Below the pieces are notes generated by a model. The model saw only the letters and a program-made list of their open reading frames with translations. It did not search any database and was not told the origin of the DNA. 64,000 bases of DNA, from positions 2,286,001-2,350,000 of the forward strand of contig SCHM01000001.1 in assembly GCA_004123355.1 (NCBI GenBank). Reading direction: 5' to 3'. Both the position numbers and the translations under genes were made by a program. The stretch comes from Amphirosellinia nigrospora. Its lineage: Eukaryota; Ascomycota; Sordariomycetes; Xylariales; Xylariaceae. Positions 11,273 to 24,500 of the stretch are shown here, in pieces; positions within the stretch are counted from its first letter, which is position 1, and each line of letters starts with the position of its first letter.

Positions 11273-14200
11273 TTATTCGTATTTGACACCACCTTGCATC
11301 CGACGTAGGGCCTCGCGATGCGCGTCGACGAGATCACCGCGCCTCATCATCTCTTGAAAAGCGCGCTCCTGGCGTTCCTTCCCCATGCGCTCCATCTCGC
11401 GTTTCTGCCCCTCCTGTTCGCGCTGTGACATCAGCGCGTTCCGCTGCAGGTCGATGGTGCGCCCGATTTCGGCATTGCTGTTCGATGGCCCTGCTGGGAA
11501 CATGGACGACGTCGTCCGCAGCAGCGGCGTCGGCTTCTTCACCGCCGGCGCCGCCGCCCGTAGGTCGGCCGCAACTGACTGTCGAAACTGGAGAGACGAG
11601 CCTCGCGCTCCGCCTGAGAGAGCCTTGAAGTATGTCTTCCTGGTTGGTGCGAGTCGAAATGCGAGGACTCCGCTGTGATTGTCGACGGGTTGGGTATCGG
11701 TGGTTGTGCTGCGTTCCACGAGCTGTTCCGTTGGGGTCGGCCACCAACCGAGTTAACCGAGAGGGCGCTGCTTTGCCGCATTAGGTGTTTTCGCTGACTT
11801 AAGGGAATGTCATCGGCGTCCTGTGTCGTCGTCGGCGTCATGGCGTAATTGTATGGTGAGGTCATCTGGCTGTTTGGTCTCGTCGTGGAACCGACATCTT
11901 CTTGGATCGGTGCTACGGCGAAGAGCTGCGATTGGGATTTATTGCGTAAATATATCTCGCGCCTCCCAAGCAGCGTCTGCGGACTAGAATAAGACACTAC
12001 TCCCGGAATAGGCGTGGGATCGTTAGGCGACGGCGGAGTTGAATTGGGGTGTAACTATCTTCGCTCTCGGATAGACCTAGCTGTTCGATAGGAGGCCCCT
12101 TGTTGCCATTCTCTTCCTGAATCGGCTGCTTGTACACTTCACTTGATCTTCGCCGTCCCTTGTTCCGGAAACCGTGGCCGCCTGAGTTACGTCTGATGTT
12201 GTGACTTTTGCTGGGCTTAGTTGAGTATCTTCTAAGCTTGCGCTTGTCAGGATAGCCAAAGTGCGGGGATGTGTCCTTTTGGCTGGGAAGACAATGATGC
12301 TATCCGGATATAGAATGGTATGCTCGCGGCAAATTTGATGCGCTTGACGATGCCACTTCTGGAAGATAACCCTCAGGTGTTTGCTGGAGCTCCTCAACAC
12401 GAACCGGAACGGGGACCTCGGTTTCTTGGCTGTTATCATGCTTCCGACTAAGATATTCATCCACCTGCAGTTGCTCTAATGGAGGCTCCTCTGCTGCGCT
12501 CAGATGCTTTGCCCATTCGTTGGTTCTGTACGACAAAGCCACGCGAGGTAATGCTGAAGGGAGACGGTCTTTAGTGAGGCTCACATTTGCTGAATTTGTT
12601 GAGGGAGCTAAAGTTTTCGGAGTTGGTGAGCTTTCTGAAGTTTCCTCAATGGCGTTCATGTAAGCGGGATTGCTGTCCTCATTGGTGCTTTCACTCTTCT
12701 TAATGCTTTGATTTGAGCTATTTCGTTTCGACAACTCTCCGGATAATGAGTTCACAATAGAAGGGTTGAGGATATCGGTCCCAACCGTCTCAGCTGACGA
12801 AATAGGTCGAGCATCAAGACTCCATTGAGGATTTGGAGGCTTTAGTTTCATGTCGCTATCGCCCTCGCTACCCGCGTTGAAATCAACATCTATATCACTT
12901 CCACCTAAATCGACCCTAACCGCAGGTATAGACATTCGATCGACTTCGTTATTCGTCGCATAGTCAAATGCATCTCCATCCAGGCTTAAGCCATCGATAG
13001 TGGCAGCAATCGATAATACATCACTATGGCGTTTCGAGTTTTCGACAAGCTCTTCTGTGCTTTCCTCCCAGCCGTAGATTGTTGTAATCCAAGCTCTCTT
13101 GTATTTCGGTTTGATGTTGAGCGTGAGCCGACCGTGAGAAAGGTTGTGGATGAGGTTACCTGAGCTCGCCGAAAGTCGGTTGGTCAACGACATTCTCGAT
13201 TGTTTCTCGCTGAGTATGTAGTCGCCGTCTTCTTCATCGGCATATGTAGCAACTGATGAGCGGCTGTGGCTTTCCTCTAACCGATCTGAAAATCCCGGAA
13301 CCTTGAATGGAAGAGGAGTGATCTCTGGCCCAGAAGGCTTCGGGGTATTTGGGATATGCGGGAAGATATTATAGAGTCAGGTCGCGCTTCACCGCCGTCA
13401 TTGACGATCCATGCCTTCTTCTCATTCGGTTAATTGTCGAAGCTGTGTCGTCATTTTTGTTTAGTTCGTCATCCCTCGCAACTCTAATAGTCACTCTACT
13501 ATCATCAGTTTGGTTCGTCATTATGAGGCCATCTGTAGGCTTTTCTGCAGCACCAGGAGAGTTTGAAGGATCAGTCACCGGAATTTCGGACAACTCTATG
13601 CTGTCTTCGTTCAAAGATGCTTGTTGCACAACTGTTTGGTTGACGCGATCTTTCTTCTCATCATCCCATCGCCCACATCCTCCACTCCTGAATCTCCAGA
13701 TGCAGCTGAGCTTCGAGGCGGTTGATTTCCATAGACTGTCTCCCATTGTCGACGCTCTCTTTCATTTTGTGCCTCGACCCGTAGCCCAATGTTTGCCTCT
13801 TCTTCATCGTGCTTCCGTTGTTCCTCAGCCTGCTGCTCGGCCTTCTTTGCTCGGTGCTCTTGGATCACCCTCCACAGTCGCAACTGAGAAATGACGCCAA
13901 CGATAGCGAAAACCACGGTAGCTGCGATCTCGACGCGAATTCCCTTTGTTAAAGGGTAAGTATCTGCCGCGTACGGGAAAATCCCCTTGTTCAAGGCCCA
14001 AATGTAGGCCCAGAATTCTTTTAATCCTGCCCTACTAAAACAATCGATACCTATGACCGTCACAGTCGCACCGGCAAACGACATTAGACCAAGTAGCGCG
14101 TATGGTCGAGTATATCGACTAAAGTAAAATCCATAACTCCCGACTGTGAAAGCGGCGATGAAAATGACTTTGGATGTTGTTGGGGTGAGCAAGCCACCGG

Positions 14201-14933
14201 GTTTTAAGGTTAGCAGCCACATGGATATGCAAAAACCCCCAAGGAGACATCCTAAGCCTTCGGTGAGTTCGTGAAACACAGTAGCAACGCCACCTAGTAT
14301 GAGACCGGTCACAACGGCGGCCACTACATATGCCCCTTCGATCGCAACCGGCACCGGTGGAGTCATCACATACACAATTAGAACTGTGACACTAAGGCCG
14401 GAGAGGAACGCGGCCGAGAAGAATGTATGTAACCACACATTCTTAATGCCAATTAAAGTGTATATCGCGCCGCTAATCAGAAGAATAGCACCAGCAACGC
14501 CCCATCCTGGAGTGAGCCTTGGGTGCAGGGGTAGCTCGCCGTCTGGAATTGGATCTAAGATGGTTGAACCAGGAGTCAGCGCTGTATGAATAAAGCAGAA
14601 TAAAAGGATGCATGCGTAACTGACTGGGAGTCGCTAAAGGGCTTGTATTTTCAGGGTTGTTCCATTAATTGCCGAAGGAAAGGCAGTCGTCGATGTGGTA
14701 ATGACAGTGCTCGTCTTATCAGCAGTTGGTTGCTGCGTCGGTTTGGTTGCGCCCGTACCCTCAGACGATTTCTCGCCGTCTTTTCCCACATTTCCAGTCG
14801 TTATAGTTGACGGTATCGTTGTTGTGGGTGAGGTGTCTTCTCGCCTCAACACCTGAAAGGGCTCGGCCACCACAACATGAATATGGAGAACGACGAAGAG
14901 CAAAGCCCAGAAGTAACCCCATCGTGTATTCAT
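11273..14933 (-). CDS. Large membrane protein with TM7S3/TM198-like (DUF4203) domain, multiply frameshifted
   Basis: A conserved fungal membrane protein of unknown function. It starts at 14933 with a signal peptide (MNTRWGYFWALLFVVLHIHV). A Ser/Thr-rich lumenal stretch follows, then about seven hydrophobic helices (14440-13880; for example VIFIAAFTVGSYGFYFSRYT) typical of the TM7S3/TM198-like domain. The long cytoplasmic tail is charged and disordered (13800-11273), ending in a conserved basic helix (FQEMMRRGDLVDAHREALRR) and the stop at 11273. The reading frame shifts near 14640, 13665, 13370, 12310, 12020 and 11595. An intron from about 14603 to 14575 is likely. The cysteine-bearing GLGCLLGGFCISMWLL segment is the best family anchor. 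Most shifts would be mended by one added base. Confidence 0.78.
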
Positions 14934-17900
14934 GGCGGCGGATGAAGAAAAACTCGGGCCCTTCGTATAGATGTAAATTATAGGCCTAACATATAGTCGA
15001 TGGGAACTGGATGTCTGACGAATCTCCAATATCTTTGGTGTTAGTGCTCGCAATGAGGCATCATTCAGGGTTTTTCAACGACGAGTCCAAGCCATCGAAC
15101 CTAAGAACTATTAAGCTGATAGCAAACCGAACGCCTCGAGATAAAGGCAGCCCTGTTTTGCTAACGAAACAGTTTCTTCGGGCCGTATTTACAGCGGACA
15201 AACAGGATATTCTAGGCTGACCGGGAGGTAGCAACCGGGACCGGCAGCAGCAGAAAGCGAAAGCAGGAAGAGAATAAACGAGCGACAGAGCAGAGGCAAC
15301 GGATCGAGCGGTCTGAAGAGAACGAGAACTGCACACAGGACCCGGCAGTGAGGGCGGTGTTATTGGCTGTGGTGTGACGGACTGGGATTGTCAAACGTGC
15401 CAGTGGGAAAGGTGTAGATCAGACAACACCAACGAACCACTACTTCGAAACGGGCGCGCAGATATCGAAGGCGAGGTCCCGTCTATACGACCAAGTTCAT
15501 GCACAGCAATCCGGCACGAACTGTAGAAAGAACGATTCGAAGTCGAGACGAGACGGAAGAGAGCAAGGTCTCACGATGAGCCCTGTCTACTACGAAGGAG
15601 GTATACGTTGATCACTGTCACTGCCAGGCTCATCCTCATAATGTTGCTTTTTCGCGCTTGAGCAAAGCAGGTGGTGTGCTCTGTAGGTAATGTTAAGTCA
15701 TGGTACCGTGCATCCAGCCAGCTCTCAGGTCTCTTCAGGCAGGTCAAGGCCCCTGACACAAGCTCCCAGCTCATTTTGCCCTCCCGCATTCGCTCGTCCC
15801 ACATCGCGAGAATTCTGGCTGGCGTGGTGACGAGTAGTGACGCAGTCGAGGACTATGTGCCGGATGCGGCGTTCTGGTTGGATCGCGGAGATTAGCAGTT
15901 GCTGCTGGCTGAGTGCTATTGGATGTGGCCAGGCTGGGCACATTGGAACGGTTTGGCGTTTGGATGCGATGGATGCGAGGCCGGACCCCCGAAGAAAATG
16001 TGCCGGCTCCAATCTATCGCATACCTGCCGCATGAATCTCCCCAATGTCGCTGCCATGTCTTTTTTCTGCGCTCTCGTTTCGTCAGGGCAGACCAAGGGG
16101 CTAGTTGGTTAGCGGGGCTAGACACCCCACTCGCCAGCTTGCGCTAGGTAGGCCGCTAGGTGGTGCTCAGCGCTAGCCGGACACCCGATCGAGTCCCCCA
16201 CTGGGCGAGCCCCTTCCGGATTGGGCAATCTGGCCGCACGCGCGTGGTGTGATTGGTAACCTGCCTCTTCATCATTAAAGCCCCTGTTCCTGGGGACGAG
16301 ACCACAAGCTGGATGCGGATCTCTGTACACGTAGTATACATGGTGCCCATACGCTACCGCACGTTTTTCGCTTGAATTCGCTTGAAATTTTAGATTTCTA
16401 CTCTCCAATTCATCATGATGATGGTGTGAGCGTCGTCTCAAGATAAAATGACGCTAAAAGAGTCCGACCGCTGCTCCGTGCGTCTAATCGTTCCTAGGTA
16501 CTTATCAATCACAACTAACGAATTTCGACGTAGTATACGTATAAGTTGAGAAGAGAGGTTTATATGAAGAGCTGCGCTCCTAAATAGATAGTATACTATA
16601 GTCGCCTGTATCAAGGCTAAATCTGTCACGCAGCGTTGAATCTGCGTCAGTTTTCCATCACACACTTTATTAGGTTACGGCGGATCTGCTACGATCCATC
16701 ATCTTGCATTGATTTATTGATCTAATCCCGACGACGCACATATTCCGTATCACACCTTTCTCGTGGGACACCGAGACGCGGTGGTGACGCGACCCTGCCG
16801 CGAATTCGACGAGATAATTTCCCACTGAGCCTGCCGTGCATATCGAGTTTTTTATGGTCCATAATTACCGACGGCATTGCCTCGACATCGCACGAAGACG
16901 TATACTGGTATACGTGGTTCGACATACACCTAACGTGGGGTTCCGGGCTGACGGTCTGTACAGGGAGCTGTGGGACAACGCATGGCCGGAGCTGATTATT
17001 CATTCTACTTACATGTATTGCTTTTCCAGGTGGCGGTCCCGATTGCGTCGACACACTTGCATACATATAGTTCGTTCCACAGCATGAGACAATCTGCGTT
17101 AACTGAACTCAGAACCAGATTTAAAATAAGAACTCGGCGACTTGCCCAACACACATTTCGCAAACGGCGCGCCCACTCATCCGAGACCTGGACAGAGAAC
17201 CTGGAGATGGTGGATCGACTATCAGTAGGTATACTCGCGCATGGTAGTTTAATTAGTTCCCTAAGCGCAAGGGGACGGATTCTCCACTGGTATCCAATAC
17301 GCTAACCGCACTGGTCTAGCTCCCACACTCTGCGTTGCGTTGCCGTTCCCGCCCCACCATTACAGCACATCGTCGCATCCATAGCCACCCACATGTTGTA
17401 ACTGAGACATAAAGATGCCAGGCAGCTCATCTCCAAGCCACGTCCTGCGCATCAAAGCGTGGCAATGGCCAATGTTACCAACGTCGTACTGCAGGTTTCT
17501 GCGAACCAGGTAAATGTATCAAACGGAGTCCCCTTTTGCACCTTTTCGTGGTTTTCCTTCTTCGACACCACCGTCCAAAACTGCCTACTCCCACTCTCCC
17601 ATCATGTGGCGACGTAGACCTTACGTAACAAAACCTCACCCCCGACTACCTAAGTAGGCACTTACACTACGTAAGGTAGCATCATCTAGTGACCTAGGCA
17701 TGTAGATAGCTCGTATAAAAACTCGCAGGAACTCACACGACTCGTGCCGTGTAACGCCGGGATTACGCAGCAACTGGAGAGACATACATACTGCTACACA
17801 TGGCTAGATAGATCGATAGTACTACTCAACAGCCCAACGATGTCTCAATTGCTCGCGGAACATTCCTTACAAACATAGTCGAGCTCAAATTTTCTTTTCC

Positions 17901-18368
17901 CATTCGCCTGGCTGCGCTGTGTGTGTAATTATCCATACAGCCTTACCAAAAGTCAGCCACACCAGACGGACCTACCTACCTCCCTCTTAATTATTTATAG
18001 ATGCGTTCGCAGGTATGACGGATCGCGAAAACGACAGCATGCAACCATCCGTCTTGCTACACGTATGCATCCTTTACCATACGAACGAGATCTACCTAGC
18101 CATGACCAGGTCTCTTAAACTCTCTTCGAGATCTTTCTCCGACCTAGATACGTTATGTAGTTAAGATGTATCAGCCCCCACATCTGCTTATTTTCCGACT
18201 ATACAAGCCCCCACCACATGTAGCGCAGGTGGATTGACATCACGATCGCCTCCAACTAGTAAACTTAATCTCACAACCCATCTTAGTGCGGCTGGAGTTG
18301 GTGGGCACTTATAACTAGCGTACGACATGTTGCGATAAACTGGGCCGAGCCCGGTCCTCTATCACGGG
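14934..18368. other. Gene-poor spacer
   Basis: About 3.4 kb upstream of the TM7S3-like gene. Several open frames of 60-120 codons occur on both strands around 15.6-16.4 kb, but none resembles a known family and they overlap one another, as expected by chance in GC-richer DNA. No RNA gene seen. Confidence 0.45.
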
Positions 18369-18640
18369 CAGGGTGAGGTCAACAAAAAATGGCACTTGAT
18401 CCAGCTCCTTTGGCCTCAACACCAAAACAGCCATTTTTGAATAGATTAATCTACTCACAAAAAAATGGGAAAGAGAAATTGAGCGCACCGCAGTAGCCGC
18501 AAACGTCTATTTTATTTACAGAGCTATTTTAAGTACGACGAAACATTTTGGTATTAAAATACAAGGGTAGAGATGATGGTCGCTTATCGAGAAGGGGGAT
18601 TTAGCTGGATCGAGTGTCATTTTTTGTTGACCTCACTCTG
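18369..18640. mobile_element. MITE-like element A, 272 bp
   Basis: The ends are inverted repeats of 38 bp: CAGGGTGAGGTCAACAAAAA... from 18369, and its complement ending at 18640. They differ at three places, all transitions. A 6-bp direct repeat CACGGG flanks the element on both sides (18363-18368 and 18641-18646) and looks like a target-site duplication. There is no coding capacity. The CAG start recalls Tc1/mariner-pogo elements, but their duplication is TA, so the superfamily is open. Confidence 0.85.
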
Positions 18641-18673
18641 CACGGGGAGTAAGAAGCATATAGACCAACCGAG

Positions 18674-18974
18674 GGTAGCTTGCTTATCGCGACTAAAGGT
18701 AGGTCTAGATGAGCAAGTATAAACAAGCACAGAGTATTTGCCACTATAATAGCCATAATAGCGCTCCAAAAATAGCAAGCAACAGACTAAAATAATAATT
18801 TACTGGCTTTTTTTCCCCGGAATAATAAAAGAAGCCTAAATTATAGTTTTCGTAGCAAAGCTGCTACAGCGTAGCCGCCTGAAATTAAATATAAAATAAG
18901 TATGCTATAGCTCATATTTACGACTAAAATGTTGCTTATCTAGACCTACTCTTAGTTAAAATAAAAAAGCTACC
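18674..18974. mobile_element. MITE-like element B, about 300 bp, degraded
   Basis: A second inverted-repeat element starts about 30 bp after element A. GGTAGCTTGCTTATCG... at 18674 is matched in reverse complement near 18974 (GGTAGCTTTTTTATTT...), and AGTAGGTCTAGATAAGCAA is matched internally with few changes. Differences are mostly C/T or G/A, as after repeat-induced point mutation. The interior is AT-rich without a gene. No clear target duplication was found, so the outer limits are approximate. Confidence 0.65.
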
Positions 18975-20095
18975 TTTAGTTAATCTGTGTACTCGGGAGC
19001 AAGGGCGGCGAAAGGATTCATCATAGCATATGCACGATACGTGGACAAGCTCACAGCAATGTATAAGACTTAGCAAGAGACCTCATTTAGATGGTGTGCC
19101 AGGCAAGAGTCACAACATATACCGTATGAGAGAACATCAGATCCGTGATAGATATAACAAGCATATCTTCCTAGGAACCTTCACATAGGGTTGCATTATC
19201 ATCACCCAGAACGCCGGCTACCCAGATGGCGATAGGAAGCTCGTCGCCATGCCGATAGGCCTGGTATATCAAGCAGGAAAAAGTTAATCAAACCAGAAGG
19301 TTGGGGCCGTCAGTGATACAAAGTCCGCGAAGCCGCCAGCACAAGATGAATTTCCTCCTAGTCCCATGCTTACGAGAAATAATCGACATCGATATCTTTA
19401 CGACCCCAGATCTAGTAGTCTTACTATTATCATGATATTCAGTTTATCGTAGGCGAGGCACGCAATCCCTCTTATCGAAAACACAATCTGCTTCTGTGTT
19501 GAACTCATAACTATTCACCGTGACCCGAAATCCGAGAGATGACAGGCCCCCAATGCTAATAATACAACAACCAGATCATCAACCTGAGCAACTATAACCA
19601 AGCAAACACGAGCATAGAGCGAGACACATCATGAACTACAAGTTTATCTTTGAGTAACCTTTCCTTTTGGCTAATAGGTAGGTAATATAATCTGCCTCTG
19701 CTCCCACTTCCACTCCCAATCTTCTTTTTGCTCGGGTGGATGACCCAAGCGCGATACCGCTTTCGTTTAAGATATTGAACCCGTTCCCAACTCTCCCCTT
19801 CCTTCCTTCCTTCCTTCATTTTTGAGAGACAGTCTCGGCTACCGAGACTAGTATAAAGTACCTACTCATCCATCACACCATGACCAACGCCGCTAACCTT
19901 CATACCCTTCCAAAAACCCCCCGTAAACCATATAAATACACACATAAGAAGACCGCGAAAGTTAGGGACGTATACCGTCGCTTATACGAAGAGAGAGAAA
20001 AAACAAAAGTCAAAAACAATCCTGGTGTCTCCCGCGCCGAAGGACCGGTAGGTGGTCCCCATGACGATCACAATACGCACAAATACAAAGTATCT
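18975..20095. other. Gene-free spacer
   Basis: Continuation of the gene-poor island. It holds a CCTT repeat at about 19797-19817 next to pyrimidine-rich DNA. No gene recognised. A 187-codon open frame starting at 19880 runs antisense through the neighbouring gene and is not supported. Confidence 0.45.
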
Positions 20096-21593
20096 TCATC
20101 TCCGCGCTACCCGCGAAGGGACACGATCCGAGCTATTTCTGCTCTGCGAAGATTTGCCGGTCCTCGTAGAACGGTGCGTCTTCTCGGGCGACGGCTTCTG
20201 CCCCTTCCACCGGAACAGGGTCGAGGCCGTGCGGAACGGGAACGTCAGCACAGCAGTGACCCAGTGCACCGGGAGCATCACGGTGGCGACCGTCTTATCG
20301 GCCACCCAACCGACCATCCCCACTGCGAGTGGCTATTCTTAGCGGCGACAGCGGCGAGCGCGATGGCGTCATTAAGGCGATACTCGACGTACTCGATCTT
20401 GTGGTCCGTGTGGGTGGCCAGGAGGGTGAGTTTCTTCTCGTAGCGGCGCATGGCGCGTTTCAGCGCCTCGAGCTCCGGCTCCGCCGTCTTGCGGAACTCG
20501 CGTCCCACGGCCGACTCGACCGCTCTCTGCGAGACTTCGGCTTGGACGCCGCTTGTCGCGGGGGTTTCTTTAGGCGGATCTCGCGCCTCGAGCTCGTCTA
20601 TGCGGTCGTACAACGCCTGGAGTTGGTCGCTGGTGACGAACTTTTGCGCGGGCGGGTTCTGCGCGTGCGGGTTCTGCGTGACGACGTTCTGCACGTGTAA
20701 TGTGCGCTGTTGGAGCATCCGAATCAGGTGCGCGACGGACGCACCTCGGCGGCACAGAGGAATATGGTGAGATTGTAGTCTGACACCAAACCCTCAGACG
20801 GCCGGGATAGTTGGTCCCGGATAGCGTGTAGTAGGTAGGTGCCTAGTATAGGAAAGACAAAACACCACGCCAGAGCCATCATCTCATGGATGTGGAGCTC
20901 CTTGACAGCCGCTCTCTGTCGCGCCTCCCATCGTGCGTTCCGGCCCGCTGGTGGCTCATCAGTGTTTGTCTCTGTCTCCGGTTCTTTCCCCTTCTCCTCG
21001 GGGATGTTCTCCAGCGATGTAGTTGGTGAGAGAGGCGTTGTCTCGACGTCGCTATCAGAGTCGAAGACTGAGTCCGACCCGGTCTCATCCTGGACGACGC
21101 GGATCTTCTGTGCCGAATGATACCAATCCCATGGCTGCGTGACTGACCAGTGTAGAAAGACGCCGGCTAAGCTGACGAGTATCACGTCTGTAAAGAAAGC
21201 AGCACCATTTTCGAAGAGCACACCACCGATAGCAGGCAGTAAGGCCAGTGTCAGCGGGACGTAGACGAAGGGCGACTTCTGGTTGTGCTCTTCGGCATTT
21301 GATTTGCTTGGGTTGAACAACTCGTCCGCACTTGTTTCGATGTAATCCGAGTACGTCGAGCTACGTCTGCGGAGGTTGTCGAAGTTGTTGTTTTCGGCTG
21401 AGGGCGGCGGATTGGTAGCATTCAGGCGGCGACGTAATGCGGGGGCTGACCGAAGGTAGCTGCGCGTCGGAACGCGAAGTCGGCGGGGGTGGATTCTCAT
21501 TGCTCGTGGAGGCGGAGGCGGAGGCAGCGTCGCGGGCGGGTGTGTGGCATTTATGGTGGACGTGGAGGCTGAAGCGTAACTCTCATCGGCCAT
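20096..21593 (-). CDS. Conserved fungal multi-pass membrane protein, function unknown
   Basis: The start at 21593 (MADESYASASTSTINATHPP) opens a Pro/Arg-rich disordered N-terminus including PPPPPPRAMRIHPRRLRVPT. A pair of hydrophobic helices (about 21270-21140), an acidic linker, a further helix pair (about 20890-20740) and a coiled-coil segment (SDQLQALYDRIDELEARD) follow. A last hydrophobic stretch (TVATVMLPVHWVTAVLTFPF) precedes a basic tail ending at 20096. The order matches a conserved hypothetical protein I have met in many ascomycetes; no function is known to me. The frame shifts near 20735, at CGTCCG before VAHLIRM, and again near 20310. Confidence 0.72.
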
Positions 21594-24500
21594 AGTTGAT
21601 GCCTATATGGACTGACCGCTTGGGTCATACGCCTGCCACCAAACCCCAACAAAGATAACACAATACTGGAACCTAATCAGAAAGCTGACGGATAGCTTGC
21701 AGGGACACGAGTCAGTTTGCAGGGGTGGGAGAGTATCGCCAGGCTCGACAGTTCGAATATGGTAACTCTACACATGTGAGCACGTGAAGGATCCCAGATG
21801 TGGATGTGGATGTGGATGTGCTGTGTCGTTCGTTGTGTATACACGTAAGTAAGATGGGGAATTTGGATTGGAAAAGGGAGGTTCTGGCATGCATAGCACA
21901 GGGGTGGGAGCAATGAGAAGTGAGACAACGGACACTGCGATGGATGTGCGACGGTGACGACAGCACCCAGCTACTGCAGGTGTGATACAATAAGCAATAG
22001 AAGCGATCATCAAATGGCTAACCCGTACCCGTCGCGCTACGGCGCATCTACAGCAAGGGAAACCCCGAACTGTGCTGCAACTCCCACACTACGTCACCGA
22101 CTGGAATGCGATGGATCCGTCATTAGCCCGAACATGCCGCACGTCAGGGCACAGTTCCGGGCCCCCGGATTTTAGATACCTAGCAGAGCTGCTAAAAGCA
22201 ATGATCAACGGATATCAACTTGGGTATAAGGGAAGGGAAAAGAAAACCCCTCATGTGGCCTGCCGATACAGATTACCTACCCCTTTGCTTCATGGAATAC
22301 ACACTGGCTGACCGAGGCATTTGTACCTATAAAGGTTTTAGCTCACCTCTGTTCTAGAGCCCTCAGTTATAATTGTAAGGCCGAGAGTGGCTAGCTCAGG
22401 TGTCTACAGTGAGGCTACGGCTGTAGTAGCGTTGCAATGGACCCCATATGTAGGCCTCACGAAAAATGTACCTCGCTAGCCCGGCTTGTTCGAGACATGA
22501 ACTGTGACTAGCCACCTACAATGAGGCACGCTGTCCATTTCTAAACATAGAGAATGGTGTGATCCCACGGTCTCGGCTTCTGTCCTACCTAATGATGGTA
22601 AGGCATACCTACCGGTTGGTTGGAAAGAGGATGAAGAGGGAAGAGGAGGATGCTTGGGTATGACAACGGGAATGCAAAAGTTATGTGGCAGTAGAAGTTT
22701 TCGCAGATGACAAGAGAGGAGGAGGAGGAAGGGGGCGATGGCAAAAATTATATATAAAGATGCAACCTATTATTGGGACGTTGCCAAGGCAAAGGGTGGT
22801 CCTTTGGCAAAAATACGACGATACTTGAGCCGCGTGTTGACAACCGTCTTAATTATCCCTTTTTCTCAATCCTGAAAATCTTGCGAATGGCGCGGGACAG
22901 TTGAGTGTCTCATCCGATTATCGACACAAGCATTGACCAATTATCAAACATTGGGGCGTAGCGATATTGTGCCAGCCCCGCGAGGTCATGCAGCGGGAAG
23001 CTGTGTGAACCAAGACACGCCATCGTAAGAATTGTAGTTCCACCAGAGAGAGTTGCAGGCTCGTATCGTGTTCCACTGCCATAGACGAATGACAAGAAAT
23101 AGATAGGACAGACCATACTGAGCTGAGCAGCGTCAACGGAAAAATAAAGAGGAACACTCGGATTTGTATTGCCTCGATTACCTCAGTCTATTGGCGTCGT
23201 TGCGATGACGAGGGCGACTGGGACAAGTCGAATGGGGGCGAGAATAAGCAAGACAAAACGGTCATTGGTCCAGTTCCAGACAATCGCATGGGCCCATCCG
23301 TTCGGGTCGCGGGCCAGCGTAATGCAGGTCCCAGGTCTACATCAGCGACCCCAGTGAGGTTTTATAGCCGCCCTCTAAATACGGTCTAGTGCCGCCTCTA
23401 GGCTCCCTGGCCGGAGATGTGCGTGTGGGCGAAATCTGGGAAAAACTATGGCTGCGAAATAAACCAATTTAAAGCCGTCTATTACAGCTGCGCATCTGTG
23501 CTACGGTACTGTATACCGTCATGTCATCCTGGTTGACAGGCCGCAAAGCTGGCATGAGGCCTGCGAGGCACGATGACGAAAGACCCTCTTTCTACGCCTC
23601 TACTTAGTACGGGCGTGGCTGACACATGTTCTATTACAGTATGATATACTCCGTACTTATACTTTTACTTATTACGGGAGGTCGGAGTTTGAGGCTGTCT
23701 GTCTGTGTTCTCTGTCTTATCTTGTGCATGTACCTATTGTTAGCTAACTGTCACCTGCTTTTTCTTCTTTTTCTTCTTCTTCTCTTCTCTTCTCCTACCT
23801 ATACATATCTACCATGTGATACCCCAAGCAATGGACTCAACTCTTCATCGTTCCGCTCGCTTTTGAATGTGAATATATCACATCACGCCCGCCCTCCCGA
23901 ATGTCATCAACCTTGGACGCATGCCCGTATTGAACACACATACATAGCACGTAAGCAGTGTAGGTCTATCGGTGTCTTGCCTACATACCTAAGCTGCTCC
24001 ATCTTCTCTGTCGCTGCCGCTATCTGCTCCGAGCTAGTACCAGTGGCATGCCGTAGTAGTAGCTCACTAAGCCAGGGCCCTTTCGCGACCAACAAAAAAT
24101 TTTAGCAGCTGAGCCGGCCGGAAAGAAATTGCACAAGAACCAGCAGTAATCCGCCGGTCGCCCACGCCCATCCACTTGTCCTTTGTTACTACTGCATCTC
24201 GGTGGTAGACTTTACGAGACGGTCGATTGTAAGCGGCAGGTAAAGGAAACGTCGGCGTACTTGGAAGCTGTGAGGACCAATCTGCACCCACATCGTTCGT
24301 TCGTTCGTTCATTAAGTTCTTACACCGGCCCCGAGCAGCTGTGGACACCCGTCAGCCAATTGGTGGCCCCGTCCGATTGGCTCGGCGGCAATGCATGCGC
24401 TGGAGCTTCCCGTCCCAGCTTGCATGAACTCGGCCAATCTCCTTCCCACTCCCCTGAACCTGAACGCCAATATCGCCGGTGGCTCTCGCTACTCCCCGTC

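Noticed and set aside
11385-11678. Plus-strand open frame of 97 codons, and a 67-codon one at 11425-11628
   Set aside because: They lie antisense to the conserved C-terminal part of the TM7S3-like gene and have no family features.
15571-16441. Several minus- and plus-strand frames of 70-120 codons
   Set aside because: They overlap each other on both strands and show no conserved motifs; likely chance in GC-richer spacer.
19880-20443. 187-codon plus-strand frame starting MTNAANLH
   Set aside because: Its second half is antisense to a better supported gene and the first half is low-complexity Lys/Arg without homology cues.
20329-20770. Plus-strand frames of over 100 codons
   Set aside because: Antisense shadow of the coiled-coil part of the 20.1-21.6 kb membrane protein, in GC-rich codons.
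23626-24105. 159-codon plus-strand frame with a Leu/Phe-rich stretch
   Set aside because: The hydrophobic part comes from a CTT/TTC simple tract, so it is low-complexity translation and not a membrane protein.
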